NCBI GenBank assembly: GCA_029207755.1
Contig: JARCOQ010000002.1
Span: forward strand, 58,197,172 to 58,261,171
Source: Chamaea fasciata
Lineage: Eukaryota; Chordata; Aves; Passeriformes; Sylviidae
Direction of reading: 5' to 3'
Length of the DNA stretch: 64,000 nt
The translations under genes were made by a program, and so were the position numbers. Every line of letters starts with the position of its first letter. Position 1 is the stretch's first letter. Under the pieces are notes generated by a model. It saw only the letters and a program-made list of their open reading frames with translations, ran no database searches and was not told the origin of the DNA. Shown here in pieces: positions 48,419 through 61,999 of this stretch.

Positions 48419-48423
48419 CCTAG

Positions 48424-50036
48424 TTGCGAATGCAACACTTAGTAAAATCAGCTACCAAACCTCAAACCACTGCTCTTTTCTAGAAAAATGTGATGTGATA
48501 ATTTTATAATAGCGGATCAGGAAATGTTGATATATTACTAGGCTAGAAGAGTAATAAGATTCTTCCCCAGTCTTCTTTTCCTATTTGCTTTGGTATGTCT
48601 GTATCAGACTATAAAATGAATCTAGAAAAAAAACAAATTCAACAGGGAAAAGAGGAAAGCAAAATGATTTTTTTTCCCCTTAACCACGGTGAAAGATAAC
48701 TTCCATCTGTTTGTTTTTGTTCAGTTAAAATTTGTAGAAGATATTGTTTGAATATAAAGAAAGCTGGTTTCCTGAGGCCACCTGGAATATTCCTTTTGAT
48801 CATCTGATACAAACTATGACACTTTACCTTGTAAAAGACTGTTTATATGATATTTTAATTTCTATCAAAAAAAAACAAACAAAAAACAAACCAAAAACCC
48901 ACAAACAAACAAACAAACAAACCCCCACAACTTTGTGATTCCTTATCCTTTTTTATTTTTGAAACATGTGTCCTCTTTAATTACATGTCCTTGTCACGGA
49001 CAAAATTTCAGTCTAGTTTCACAATTTTTTTTCCTGCCTGTCATGTTATTGTGTCCAAGGACTGGTAAACCTTTCATAAAATACCTTTGCCTAGTGCCTT
49101 AAAATCCTGCAAAATACATAGATACATGCATACATACATACATTCATAAAACCAGAAAAAAAAATCATGTAAAAGAAATAATAAATATGTCAGGTCTCTG
49201 GCTGCCATATCAAAACAATGAAATTTCTGTTATTATCATGCATACTATGGCAGTCACTGGCTAGCAGAGTTGAATAATGCCAGCAATCAATCATGTTTTA
49301 GACTTGATTTTAAGGCCAGCGAGAGTATAGTGGGGAATAAAATCTTTGGTGAGAGGGAATAATATAAAGTTCAAAGCAGGTTTAGAAAGATCAAAGGATA
49401 CATTACTGGGCCAGAATTCAAACAGTGGGGAGGGAAATACGGTGTTCCTAATTCTCCCAGATACTGTGGAAAAAGCCAGGGAAGGGATTTATAATGCAAA
49501 GCAAAAGTCTTAAAATCAATAGGATGCTTTACTGGTATTCATAGTAGTGCTTGTAAAGCATGGGGTGGAGAGGTTAATTAATCCACTTAGAGGTCTGTAT
49601 CTTGAATTAATTTGAAGTTTTCTACAGTAAGACCAGTTTACAAATCTCTGTCTGGGAGATAGAAACAGGTATCCATAGCTTTGAACTTGTGTATAAGTGG
49701 AGAAATTGCAGTCTAAAATCTGATTTTAATAACAGTCAGAAAATTTTGGTGATGTTATTTAAGTGTTTTTGCATGTCAGAATAGATTAAATATGTATTAT
49801 CAGTCTAATATAACGCTTCAGAATTACAGTGATTGGAAACAAAATAAAGACCAAACTAGAAGACTGGGAAAATACTTTCACATTAATGTTAAGCATTTCA
49901 GCCATCTCTTTCAGCAAGGAAGTATTTTACAATTTATAAATCCAGCATAAATAATGTATATTTGTATAATACATTCACATGATATATACTTGTATTTACA
50001 TTTTTCTAGTAAATTATATATTCTTAGCAACAGGCA
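48424..50036. other. AT-rich non-coding DNA, no gene seen
   Basis: There is no gene or interspersed repeat. An A/C-rich (AAAC)n-like tract lies at 48866-48931 and a short ATAC run at 49125-49142. Confidence 0.55.
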
Positions 50037-50270
50037 TAAACTGATGCACAGAAGTTCCACCTAAACATGATGAAGAACTTCTTTATGATGGTTGACCTTT
50101 CACTGAAACAGATTGTCCAGAGTGCTTGTGGAATCTGCTTCACCAGAGAGACTTGAGAAAGATCTGGACACAATCCTGTGCCACTGCTCTGGGATGACCC
50201 TGCTTGAGCAGAGTGGCTGAACTAGATGACCCACTGTGGTCTCTTCCAACCTCACCCACCCTGTGATCTT
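50037..50270 (+). mobile_element. CR1 retrotransposon 3' end, about 235 bp
   Basis: Sense CR1 3' region: 'ctgatgcacagaagttccac', 'atgatgaagaacttctttat', 'gaccctgcttgagcagag', 'ggctgaactagatgaccc' and a terminal CCTGTGATCTT. It covers the end of ORF2 and the 3' UTR to the very end of the element, as expected for a 5'-truncated insertion in plus orientation. Diverged and inactive. Confidence 0.92.
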
Positions 50271-53200
50271 AAAATTCCTAACAAACTAAAAATATACCAA
50301 CAAAGGTTATATTCAAATAGCCACCAAGGTATCTTTGCATTAGTCACACTCAAGGGAGAAATAACCATAGTTTGATAATAATAATGCTATTTAGTTATTG
50401 TTTGCATTCTGCCTGAATAGATCAAGGATGTAGTATGTCACTTGTCCAGGTGACTAAAAGTATTCCAAGCCTTGTTTTACTACACTGGAGAGGTGGATTT
50501 TCTACCATGGGCTAAGATGTTCCTGGGCAGAGCATCCTCATCCATTTATGAAAAAGGAACTCCTATTCAAACAAATTAGCATTTTAGAGTACAAGTCTGA
50601 TATTGTGCAGATATTATATTTTCTGATATAAGAAACATGATGAGATGCAGAATCTGTCTTTTTATTTGTTTGTGTGTACACACTCGTAGAAAAGCAGGAG
50701 GTGAGCAAGACTGTGTGAGAGACTGAAATGTTAATGATTAATGTCTCAAAGAACTGGCCATTTGCAAAGCAGAGGGTGCTTTGATGGTGATGGGCAAGGT
50801 AATGTAATAACCCAGGTGCAGAGGGTGTGAGCACCAGAGGATGGCCATGGCAAATCAACCTCTTCTTTCAATTCAAAACAAACTGTTGTAAAAGAAACCT
50901 TACATATATATATTTATAAACGCTGATCTCTCCGCATTATATCACTTTAATCTGCCCTAAATGATCAATTAACAAAAATCTGAGTTACCTTCGTCTTCGG
51001 GGAGGGTCTTAACTGATAGTGAGGTTACCTTCCTGACAACATCAAGCGAGAGGGTTATCCAACACTGCTGTTTAACGCCCACACCAGAAAATCAGGAAAT
51101 AAAGGGAGATAACATTACAGATTGCAATTTTGGAAAAAAAAAAAATAAAAAAAATAAAAATTAAAAAAAAAAAAAAATCTTTGTTTTAGTGGTGAGGCTC
51201 TGTGTCCCTTTTCAGGAAAAGATAAGTTTTCTTTGGGAGTTCCAAAAAAATATTTCTGAAAATACTCCCAGACTCACCAGACAATTGGTTAGAGAGCAAT
51301 TAGTACAAGGGAAAGAGTATAGTTGCTCTATTTTATAGGCTAAATCCTGGCCATGCTATTTCAAAAATTCTTTCAACCCTCAGATTTCTTTATTCATACT
51401 GAGAAGTACCCAGGAGGAATTAAAAAGATCCTGTGAAAATCTTGACTTTCTTTTGTGTGTGCATGTATGAATGTTAAAAAATATGTTGCTGTATTAGTTC
51501 TAGCTTCCTTCTCTTCACTTTCTGCTCAATCTCTGCTATATGAAATATCTAATGTCAGGTCCTTCAAGATTTTATTAATCTTCTGTTTGTTCTTTCTTTT
51601 TAAAAATAACAGTGTTATCCCAGCCTGCTCTTGAAAAAAAGAAAATTCTGATTTTCATATAAATTACAAAACTGAATTAATTTATTTACTGAGGGAAGAA
51701 GAAAAAAAAAAGTCAAGAATTTGGTTTTTGCAGACAGAGGAAAACTAGCTTTGGTTTTTGCAGGGTCTTTTGTCTGTGATAAGATACACTCTTTCTAATG
51801 GACAGGTTTTCCATTCCTACATAAAATCACAATGAACTGCTTTGTAAAGAATTTCTCTGTGGAGGTCAAAATAGATGTATTCTCCAAAATAGCTGTTGAA
51901 TGCTGAAAGGCTGTCTGCAATGTGTCATGGCAGTCCTTTTCCTAGGCTGCACAGCTGTTGGCCCATACTGCTTTTAGAGGGCTTGACTAGGAAAAATACA
52001 TTACTTTTTTATTTCACTGTTGTCTTCCTCTCTCTATCTTGATGTTTACATTAATTATGGAATAGAAAAAGACAAGACAGTGGCTTTTGCACATACAATT
52101 TTTAAATGATTATTTTGTTCTGCTCTGGAAGTAGAATGAATGAGTGTTGAAAGTCAATAAAGCAGAATGAGCAATTCAAACAAAAAAAAAAACCCCTCCA
52201 TATCTCTTAAGGCTTCCAGTTCCATTTACGTATGATGCTCTATTAGTCCTAATGAACTCCATACAGATGTAAGCATCAGTATTAGCCAGAGGAACAAAAA
52301 TTATTACCAGGACAGTGAACATGGTCACCTGCACTGCCAGTGCCAGGCAGCTGAACCTGGTCAAAACACCACAGACAGATCATTCACATCCACCTCTCAG
52401 AGCATGCAAACAAGTAAGCACAGGGGTCAGGGAGCAGGGAGATCTGATTATTGTCTGGATTAAAGAGAACAGCAAGCAAATACTTGCAGAATGCAACTTC
52501 CCAAGCACTTGGTTAAGGCTGGTATTTGTTTGGAAGCTAACAGAGATAGGAAAACCCTCCAAATTTTCCAGAATTTAAAAAACCCCAACATTTTACCTTA
52601 GTAGAAAATGATGCAGAGAAGTGAGGACTCCAGATAGATCAGTTTGGAAAAAGACACTGTTCTGTTTTCTCTAAGGAACATATAAAAAATTGTTAGCATA
52701 TTATATTGCAAGGGGTGCAGAAAATAGTTACTAATAGAAATAATTCTCACACCTTTAGCTGTTATTATTAGAAAATCTTGGAGTATAAAGTGTTACGCAT
52801 TCTCTTTAGCTTTCATGGTGTTCATTTCAACAGAAAGTATTGCTTCTGTATTTCATTTATTCTTTGTATTGTTTGCTTGGATTTTCAAGGAGATAACTGG
52901 AGAAATTGTGTAAGGTAGAGATATAAATTTTCTTCCTCACTGGTAACATGCAGCAGAAACTGAAATGCCACCACATTTGGTTTTATGTTGACAGAACAAT
53001 ACTACACACAGTTCTCAATATGTACTGTTTTCTGCTTTACTACAGGTTTGAGTATAGAACTCATACTGTAGGAATAGTTAAGCAGGAATACAATGAAATT
53101 CTCCACGGTAATTTGAAGTTTTTTGGAATATTTCTACACACCTGTGGGTTTACCTGTGGCTCAGTATTTGCAACTGCATCTGCTGTTCTGATAAACAATT

Positions 53201-54420
53201 TCTTCAATCAAATTAATTTTTTTGAGTAAGAAAAATAATTACTGTAAAATATTTCTAGGATAATATTCAAAGATTATCAAACAAGATATGCTTGTATGGG
53301 GAAGCAAACATAAACCAAAGGAGAAATTTTGTTCTGTAGTGAATTCTGATAATACAACACTCTTAGGAGCATACTAAGTGAATTTGAGAAGTAGCATTAT
53401 ACACTAGTAAGGACAGTAATAGTGCAGTCCCAGGGTACCATATAGCAAAGAAATTGTCAAATTTTAATCTCACTTGTACTGCCAGATATTGCCTAAGGCT
53501 CAAACAAAACCTTACCATTCTGTTTTCTGTAATGTGTGTTTTTCTGTAACTTTATGTTTCTTCCTGCAAATGTTAACTGTTGACGTACTTCTAAGTTCTT
53601 CCCCTTGCTTCCAAACCTTCCAAATGAGTCAAGGGACTGGTTTCCATTAAAAAGAAAACATATTTAGTTACCTTCTCATTTGGCACAAAGACTTAGAAAA
53701 GATGTAGTGGCCACTTCACCAGGTTATCTGCATTGTCTTCTGTTTCTTATAACAGACTTCAAAACCTTTCCCAAGACTGTAAATAAGCTTTATTTAGCTT
53801 AAATAAGCTAAATTTTTTTATTTTCTTCCTTCCAAAATTCTATTTCACTAGATGGGTGTCCCTACTTTTGCAGATACAGGACAAACTCCCAACCTTCATG
53901 TGCAGAAATGGATGTAGTAGTGAGACTATCTGACTCCTGAGATCTGAGACAGTAAAGCTGTTTCTGGAATTACATGTGTAAGGGCAGTATTTTCTGCACT
54001 TCACCATGCCATTTATAAACAGAAACATTAACTTTATTTTGTAACTGGGAAATATCCACTTACTTTTATGGTGGAGAAAATCCAGCACTGTTCCACAGTC
54101 AGCAGACTCTTAAGATGGACCTGCACAAGCATTTTCATCAGCCTCCTCTTTCTCCTTCTCTTCATTACTATTGTCACACTAACTTCTTCAAGTAGCTACT
54201 TAACCCCAAACCAGGTTTATCTTTTCAGTACGGTATTCACAGGATCAAAATACAGAATAAGCTTTCCTATGTTCCTTTCCAGATTTTCTTATAAAGAAGT
54301 TGATAAGCAGCCCTACACTGAGATGTCCTAGTCTCAGCAGAGTTCTCAGAAAGAAGTTTTAGAAAAGTCAAACATCAACTTAATATTTTCATCAGTAAAT
54401 TCAAGATAGGGTTTGGTGGT

Positions 54421-54421
<1 letters not shown>
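50271..54421. other. AT-rich non-coding DNA, no confirmed gene
   Basis: No gene is recognised. A/T low complexity lies at 51133-51178. The part 52200-52560 is less AT-rich and open on both strands; the minus-strand frame 52176-52364 has a hydrophobic run FTVLVIIFVPLA but no identifiable family. A small inverted repeat TTTAGCTTA-AA-TAAGCTAAA lies near 53793-53812. Confidence 0.45.

Positions 54422-54457
<36 letters not shown>
54422..54457 (+). repeat. poly-T tract, 36 bp, followed by T/G-rich sequence
   Basis: A 36-base T run, then (GTTT)n and other T/G-rich sequence to about 54530. The plus-strand Phe-rich frame 54413-54604 is an artefact. Confidence 0.93.
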
Positions 54458-54458
<1 letters not shown>

Positions 54459-54530
54459 TTTGTTTGTTTGTTTATTTGAGTTTTGGTGGGATTTTTTTAG
54501 TTCCGTTGGTTTTGGGTTTGTTTTTTCTTT

Positions 54531-56599
54531 TGAGGCCTGGGACCAGTGCTGAATCCCAGGATAAGGGTACAGAAAGAGAAATGCTTACTGCAAGGATGAA
54601 GTGACTGATGTATAACTGCTGCCTCATAAAAACATTGCAGCCAGACGGTGAAGGATTCTGAGTGACCTAGCCTGACTGTCCAGCTGTGCTAGACAAGTCC
54701 TCCAGAGGCTGCTGCTTTCTGTGTGCTTTCACTGAAGGTGAGCATTGTTCTGGTCAGGGACTGAAGACATCAAACAGAAAAACAAATTTAGTCACAGAGA
54801 GAAGCCAGAATGAATTATGATTTCAAAGGCAGCACTCATGTTCTTCAGCCACCTGAAAATTGGGACACTGGATTAAGTAAGTTATAGTTGGCAAGGAATG
54901 AGTGAACTAAACCAGACATATACAATTATCCACATGTGGGACAACCTGAATTTTTCAACAACAGCCTAAAATTAGACCATGAAGCTAAATCTGTAAGATG
55001 CATAGAAAAAAAATAGTTTCTTAAATATCCAAGAAACTAATAAAGACCATGAAAAAGAAATATATTTAATGTAGTTGGCTAGTATTCAAATAAGTATTTT
55101 AAATGAACAAACTAACACAATTTCTTTGGAGAAAAATAATTTTAATTCTAAATTAATTTTCACTCGATCTAATTGTAATTCCCAAAGCTTTTAATTTACA
55201 TCTTTAAACTTAAAAATAAAATAAAGAATATCTTTCTAGGCATCAGAAACATCAGCAGTTTGGCAGATATGATTCTACTTTAGGGCTTGGGAGTGGGAAA
55301 AAATTACTGGTCAAGATCACATCTAACTTTATTTTTTTAACACTATTTTGAGCAAGAGGTACGTAAAAACTTTCCTGTCCTCTCCTTCACCCTTCCCCTT
55401 CTTCCCTGAAAATTCATATTCCTGAAATGTATTCTTCCAGTGCCTAGAGTCTTTGGTGGATATTGAAGCTCAAAAGATTGGACAAACAGTGGAAGAGTCA
55501 AGAGTTAAATTAGGATAAAAACTTAATAATAGACTCAAACAGAGGCTGAATGGTCAAGTCATTTCAGATACTAAGTCATTTCACTAAGCAAACGTCTAGG
55601 CACTCTTTAGTGTACCAGAATGATTGGGATTAGAAGTCAAGGTGGTCTGACTGAGCTGCAGGTTAACAGCTAATAGCAATCCTTCATATTCACTGTGATG
55701 GGAGGAACAGATGAAACATCAGAATCTGAAAGAAACTACTTGAAAGTATCTTGTGTATGTCTTTGACCTCTGTGTAGTAATAAGTGGAGAATACACAGTG
55801 ACATAATTAGATATCAAATAATCACATTCAGTTACTGTTTACAAGAGTCAGTAGTGAACACACACTACTGCCTGCATAGAGTCTGACAGCTTTAGCACTT
55901 CTTATCTAGCCCTCTGTTCCTGACTTGCAGTGTGAGGATTTAAAGATGGAAGAGATACTGCCTGGATCGTCTAATTTGTCTGCACTCATTACAAATTTCC
56001 TTTTTCAGCCTCTAAAAGCACTGAGTCCTTTATAAGAAGGGAATCTTTGAAGCACTGAGGCTCATCAAGGAGACTAAAGGACACTAAAGCAACATCCCTC
56101 AGTAATTGTAAGCCTTCAGTCCTGTAGCCTTCCCTTTAAATGACCAATAGATCTCATTCTTGCTCAGATGAGGAATTAATGCATATACACTTCAATTTTT
56201 CAACAGTGTAGTTCCATCTCTTACCTTTTGTACGTGTTTATCTATTTATATTATATAAATTATAGTTAATTTTTATGTATGACTTTAAATTAATATTGGA
56301 TACATTTCTGTATAAATGGAAGTTTAAATATTAATATAAGGTTGTATCTTAGTATGCTGGATCTTTTTTCTTTTTTCCCCAGATAACCACACTAAAAGTT
56401 TTGCACTTCTTATACTTTAAAAAGGGCATCTGATATTTTTAATGCTACTTTGCATATTCTGGAGTTATGGTCAGGATACAACGCTGAAGAATGGTTCTTT
56501 TGTTTCTCATGTCCAGCTTTTCAGCAAGAACTCCTGAAGAGTGGTTTATGCTTTGCCCTTTGTTTGTCTGATGTGTTCTAAAAAAATGTAATGAGAATG
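54531..56599. other. AT-rich non-coding DNA, no gene seen
   Basis: No recognisable gene, RNA or interspersed repeat. The part 54600-54760 is slightly GC-richer, without identifiable content. Confidence 0.55.
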
Positions 56600-56743
56600 G
56601 GAAGGAAGGAAGGAAGGAAGGAAGGAAGGAAGGAAGGAAGGAAGGAAGGAAGGAAGGAAGGAAGGAAGGAAGGAAGGAAGGAAGGAAGGAAGGAAGGAAG
56701 GAAGGAAGGAAGGAAGGAAGGAAGGAAGGAAGGAAGGAAGGAA
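56600..56743 (+). repeat. (GGAA)n tetranucleotide microsatellite, about 36 units
   Basis: About 144 bases of essentially perfect GGAA units, purine-rich on the plus strand, the opposite strand polarity to the 22377-23040 array. GGAA is the core motif bound by ETS-family transcription factors, but any regulatory role here is speculation. The minus-strand Leu/Pro/Ser-rich frame 56546-56755 is an artefact. Confidence 0.97.
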
Positions 56744-59700
56744 ATTTAGTAACATGGAGAACTTTTGATTAGGTCTGTGTAGTAAATGCGAAAATTAAGA
56801 AACTCAGAGGGTTTCAAATGTTGCACTTTTTCATGGCGTTCTCACTGTTCAATTGTATGTATGATTGCATAGCACATATAAATCCAGCTCTAAACTGCTT
56901 CCTGACATTTTTAGCCATTCAGTTAATGGGACAGGTGGTGAAAATTAGCTTGTTGTAGCTATAGTCAGATCCTGCCTTGACTAAAGAGAACCTTGTAGAA
57001 TTGAGCTGGAGACAAGAAGGAAGAGAGATTTAAAGTGGACTCAGAGGATGAGATTTTTTTCAAGGTCTGCCTAAAAAAAGAACAGGTGTTATTAATTTGC
57101 AACACAAAAATTTCATACTTTATACACACACTCCCAAATCTTTTACCCAGTAACATAAACTTCTAAACTTGCTACAAAAAATGTATTATCTGTTAAAGTA
57201 ATTTTTGTCATATTTATTGCATTTAGGTATTTCTCTGATAATAAGATTTAAATGGTTAACTGAATAATATCAACTTAAAATTCCTGGTGCACTTGAAAAA
57301 ATCCTCTAATACCTCATACAGTTAAAGTTATAAAACACTTTTTAATACAAACTTGCTTGAGAATCAGTGCTTTTACAAAGTCTATAAAGTCACTTTGCTT
57401 CTCTTCCCCCAAGAGAATGATGAATGAAAAGTCCCTTTGTATTCTCTTCTTTTGTATTCCTTATCACCAATCACCAAATGAAGGCAATCCAAATTAGCTA
57501 TTCATCAACAGCTATTAAAGAAGAAGTGTTCCTAAACAAACATTTGTGAAAACATTTCTTATTCTGGAATAGCTGTACTTTATTTTCACTTGAAACAACC
57601 TGCCTTTCATCTAAATGGGAGCAAATCACTTATGTTGAAATGAAGCCCATGGCTTGGACTGTTTGAAAATCACTATTGAGCTTTACAACTTAGTGGGGAA
57701 CATCTTTAAATATAAATATGTTAATATTCCAATAGCTGTAGGTGGTGTATTAGCCTAATAGCAAACAGATCCAAAGCAGTAAAAAGTTCAAAACAGTAGA
57801 GCAGTTACAGCATAAACAGTTTCCAATTGATGTAAACTGTGGTCCAGAATTGGTAGTCAGAATGTAAAAGACAGGAAAAAGACCAAATATCAGTCCCTAA
57901 ATCAGGACACTCCATTTGGCACATTTTCCAGACTCTAACCTAGTGAAGTCAATGAATGTCTGTAAAAAGAATGCCAAAACCATATTGTTTCTCATACAAC
58001 ATTAATTGAGACTGTATAAAACATACCACAAGACTCCCTTCGTAGTCTGGCTTTTTAAACTGTAATTTCAAAAAAACCAAGATAAACTAAACCCATCATT
58101 TTTCATGGTCACATCATTGCCAGGGGCTAACAAAAAGGGTAATACTTCTTAAGTCACTCATATACCTCCAGATCAATGATCTCTTTTTATCCAACGAGGA
58201 ACAGTTATTGATACTTTTAAGAAAAAACATTAAAAATATCTGAACAAGAGACATACATGAATATTACTTATTCTAGGGTGTCAAAATTCAAATAGATGGC
58301 TTTCTAATTTTGAAATTTCCTCTCACATTAACCATTTCTGTGACTAGTCCAGTTAGCAAAAGAAAGTCTGTAAAGTTGAGATTATTTTCTTGAAAATAAA
58401 ATAGTAGTAGAGAGAGGCCTTATTTTCAGAAACCAAAATTGCTTTTATTTGCATAATCATCCCTTTAGGTAGCCAGCTATTACTTCTAACAGTGGAACCA
58501 CATTATGTCTTGGTAATACAAACACTCATTTTCTTGATTCAGAAGTCCCCTGATTGCAACCACCAAAACCTGTTTGTATTAGTTCAAGAGTTGGCACAAC
58601 TTCATATTCTTGCAATTTCATTCTGCTTTCAAAATATAGCTTTATACCTCCTAAACTACTTGCACTTTATTATTTTTATTTCAAAGCATCAAAACTATAC
58701 CTGAACTTATGTGTTATGAAAGAGCTGTTACCTTTTGTGTTGACCTCTTCCTGTTGTACCTTCCCTTTCAAACATATCAGTATATTGCAGGGGATAGTAG
58801 CCCCGAGGCAGAACAACACTGGAAAGATCTATGCTTATCAAACTACAGTAAATTAAGGAAAATTAGATCCTCTTTACATAAAAGAAATTGGATTAAGAGA
58901 TTTGATGTGGTCTGTTTTGTTTGGAGAAAGCAGTTACTGAGACATAAACTAGGTTAAGTTTGAAACAAGTGAAAACAAATGCAAAATTCTAATATGATTT
59001 AAACTAACAGATTTCTTAAAAGAAAAAAAGCCTATAAATTTTCATGAAATTAAGTGTTACATTCGAAGCTGATGAAGTCTTTAAAGAACATTAGATAAAG
59101 GACATTTAGGTATTTGTCAGTAAGAATACTTTTGTCCTATCTGAAGTTTAATCACTGATTATTTTGGTTATTTTTTTCAGTGAACTCTGTGCTAGATAGG
59201 GTTTCCAACGAAATAATAAAAAATTCCTTAATGGACATTGTGGAAGAAGGGGGGCAATTAAAGTCATTATATTGAATGGCTGGTGCAATTTTCAAATAGA
59301 ATTATCTACTTTTCTCCCCCCACTATCCAGCACTCACTAGTACCTCTCTGAGTCCACAGAGAGAACACAAACAGTAGTTTGTGTGATAGATACTGCTTTG
59401 CCTATAAGAGTGACAGTGCTATTAAATTAGAGCTTATTAACCCTGACAACAATGCATTTGATTATGCCCCTAATGTTTTTTTTTAACATAATAAACAAAA
59501 AAGTTTGGTTTTTCCTCCAACAAATTCTTTCATATTACTTTATTTTTAATAACATTGCATTGTTTTTGCCCAAAACCTTTACTTAAGAACACTGGTTTCA
59601 TTAAGGATTTGGGGTCTGTGGAGTTTTTTTTGTTTGTTTTGGGGTTTTTTTGTTTGGTTTTGGTTTTTTGTTTGTTTTGCTTGGTCTTTTTTGTGTGTGT

Positions 59701-61804
59701 TTTTGTTTTAGTGGGTTTTTTTTAAATATATGCTTTCAACACAGCCTGATTCTTGATGAGCTTTTGTGCATAATCATGCTGGAATAATTTTCTTTTTTAA
59801 GTATGGCAGCCCAGTAACTAGAGGAAAATTGATCAATGCAGATGGTAAAGCGAAACTCCCTCATGAAATTTAGTAGAAAACAGAGTTATTACTAGGGAGG
59901 AGAAATTTGGTTTAATAGTTTATCTTCCATAATAGGAAAAAAAAAAAAGTAGTTTAATCACCTCAAATTACATAAATTTTAAGAAGTAACAGGTACAAAT
60001 CTGTCTAAATCATGATTTAAAATGGTTTACAGGCAAAATTAAATAACCCATGTAGATGCAATTCAAGATTTTACCCTAACAGCTCAGAATTATGAAAGTC
60101 TGTATTGCCCAGAACATTCCAGCCATGACTTCAAGACTATGTAGTGTCAAAGGAAAACCTACTTGCTCCTTGTTAGGAAGACCAAGCAGACTGCCAAAGA
60201 CAGCATACAACCCAGAGTGTAGATTTCCACTGAGACCTACATTCTGGTTGCTTTTCCACCACAGTAGGAGGGGGTAATAACTACAGTCCTTTCTCTGGCC
60301 TATTGATTACTGGCATATAATAAAGTCTGTGGAAGTTTTGAGGTATTGCTGACTTTCATGTCAAAAAAAAACAGAACAAAACAAAACAAAAAACAAACCA
60401 ATAAACTATCCAGAAATTTCATTCTATTTAAATTAGTGTTTTGATGCAACCTCTATTACTTTTATTTTTGCAGTGATTTTTTTTGCCTTTAATGAAGAAC
60501 ATTTTAGTCAAAATAATATAGAGTTTAAACTTACATCTATGTCCTATTTCCTTCAGAATTCCGTGCTATCATGTCACTGTTGACTTTTAATTTCTAGAAA
60601 TACTTCAGAAAAATATGTCCTGTTTTATACCAGCTCTGAGAAATCAATTAATGCCAATGCCTTGAACCAATTAATACAGAATTAGAACCTTAATAAGCCT
60701 TTTTGAAACATTATGGATTTTTTCTAATTTTTTTTCTAAAATAGCACAAAAATTCTCATAAATTATCATGAAGAACTTCCTATTTAAACCCTTACTGAAA
60801 ACTTCCTTTTTATTCATAAAGTACCAATGCATAATTGCATAAGATTTTAAGATGTAATAAATATCTCAAATTACTTTTTAGCTTCACATGCATACATTTT
60901 AACATTTGCAGAGATAAAGATGACAGTAAATTTGGCATTGATTTGTTGTGTTTTGACATGAAAATCCTTAAAAAAGTGATTTCAACTTGACAGAGATTAA
61001 CAATGTAAACATTTCCAGTAGTTTGTTTACTTACACATTATCTCAAAGCTAATTACATAAATGGCATTGTGTGTATCTCAGCCAATACAAAAGGTATCAC
61101 TTGATATGTTTGGACTAGCAATGAAAAAATGCAAGGTCCTTGCATAGACACATTCCCCAAACCTTTGTGAATCAAATCATTCACAGAGAAAGAAAAATGA
61201 TTCAGAACTAATCTTCATGAAATTTTATTCTGGGTTCTTCTGTCAGAAGCTCACTTAAAGCAGCTCACAGCTTATCAGGTTACAACACATCTTCATGCAC
61301 AGGGACCTAATCTGCATTTGTGCTCGTGGTCTCAGCATGTAGGCAACAGGTTACTCATGAGACCTTGAAAATGTCGTGCAGCAACAGGAAACAGAAAAGG
61401 GGAAAAAGTTACAACTGAGGCTAATATGAAATGCAGAGTTACCAGTGCTGCATACTACAGTGACCAGAAGGAAAAGGGTTTTCTGTCAACCTAATTAGAG
61501 TAACTAAAAATCTCTGTTCAGAAGTATAGTTCTGACTTAAAAAGGAAAGCAAAACACTACATTGTTCAACTTTTCATATTTCTCTGTAAATTAATAATAA
61601 ATTGAGGAGATACAGATCTTCTTCCTCATATTTTCAAGCACTATGGAAAGGATTTAAAAAGATTTAAAAATTCTAAAGAAATATTTTTCATCACTGTCTG
61701 TAAGTGTAAAAAGGCATTTGACAGACTGAATATTGTTTATGATCAACATTAGACAAATAAGTATGTATAAAAATCCTGTTTATAGTTATTCTACTGAAAT
61801 CACT
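56744..61804. other. AT-rich non-coding DNA with simple repeats, no gene seen
   Basis: Five kb of AT-rich DNA up to the assembly gap. It holds a T/G-rich low-complexity tract at 59617-59724 and an A/C-rich run at 60364-60402. Overlapping plus-strand frames at 58492-58957 in different registers have no recognised domains. Confidence 0.55.
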
Positions 61805-61904
61805 NNNNNNNNNNNNNNNNNNNNNNNNNNNNNNNNNNNNNNNNNNNNNNNNNNNNNNNNNNNNNNNNNNNNNNNNNNNNNNNNNNNNNNNNNNNNNNNN
61901 NNNN
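61805..61904. other. assembly gap (100 N)
   Basis: Exactly 100 N, the conventional placeholder for a gap of unknown size. Sequence order and distance across it are not guaranteed. Confidence 0.99.
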
Positions 61905-61999
61905 AATAATAAGGAATATTTAATAAGAAAACAATGCTGGCATGTTCATTCCACATTTATGTCTTGGTATTCCAATTTATAATGCTTGACTTTGGAAAG

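Noticed and set aside
52176..52364. Possible membrane protein fragment on the minus strand
   Set aside because: The hydrophobic run is short and no family or splice context could be assigned; the plus strand is open over part of the same region, so chance is the simpler explanation.
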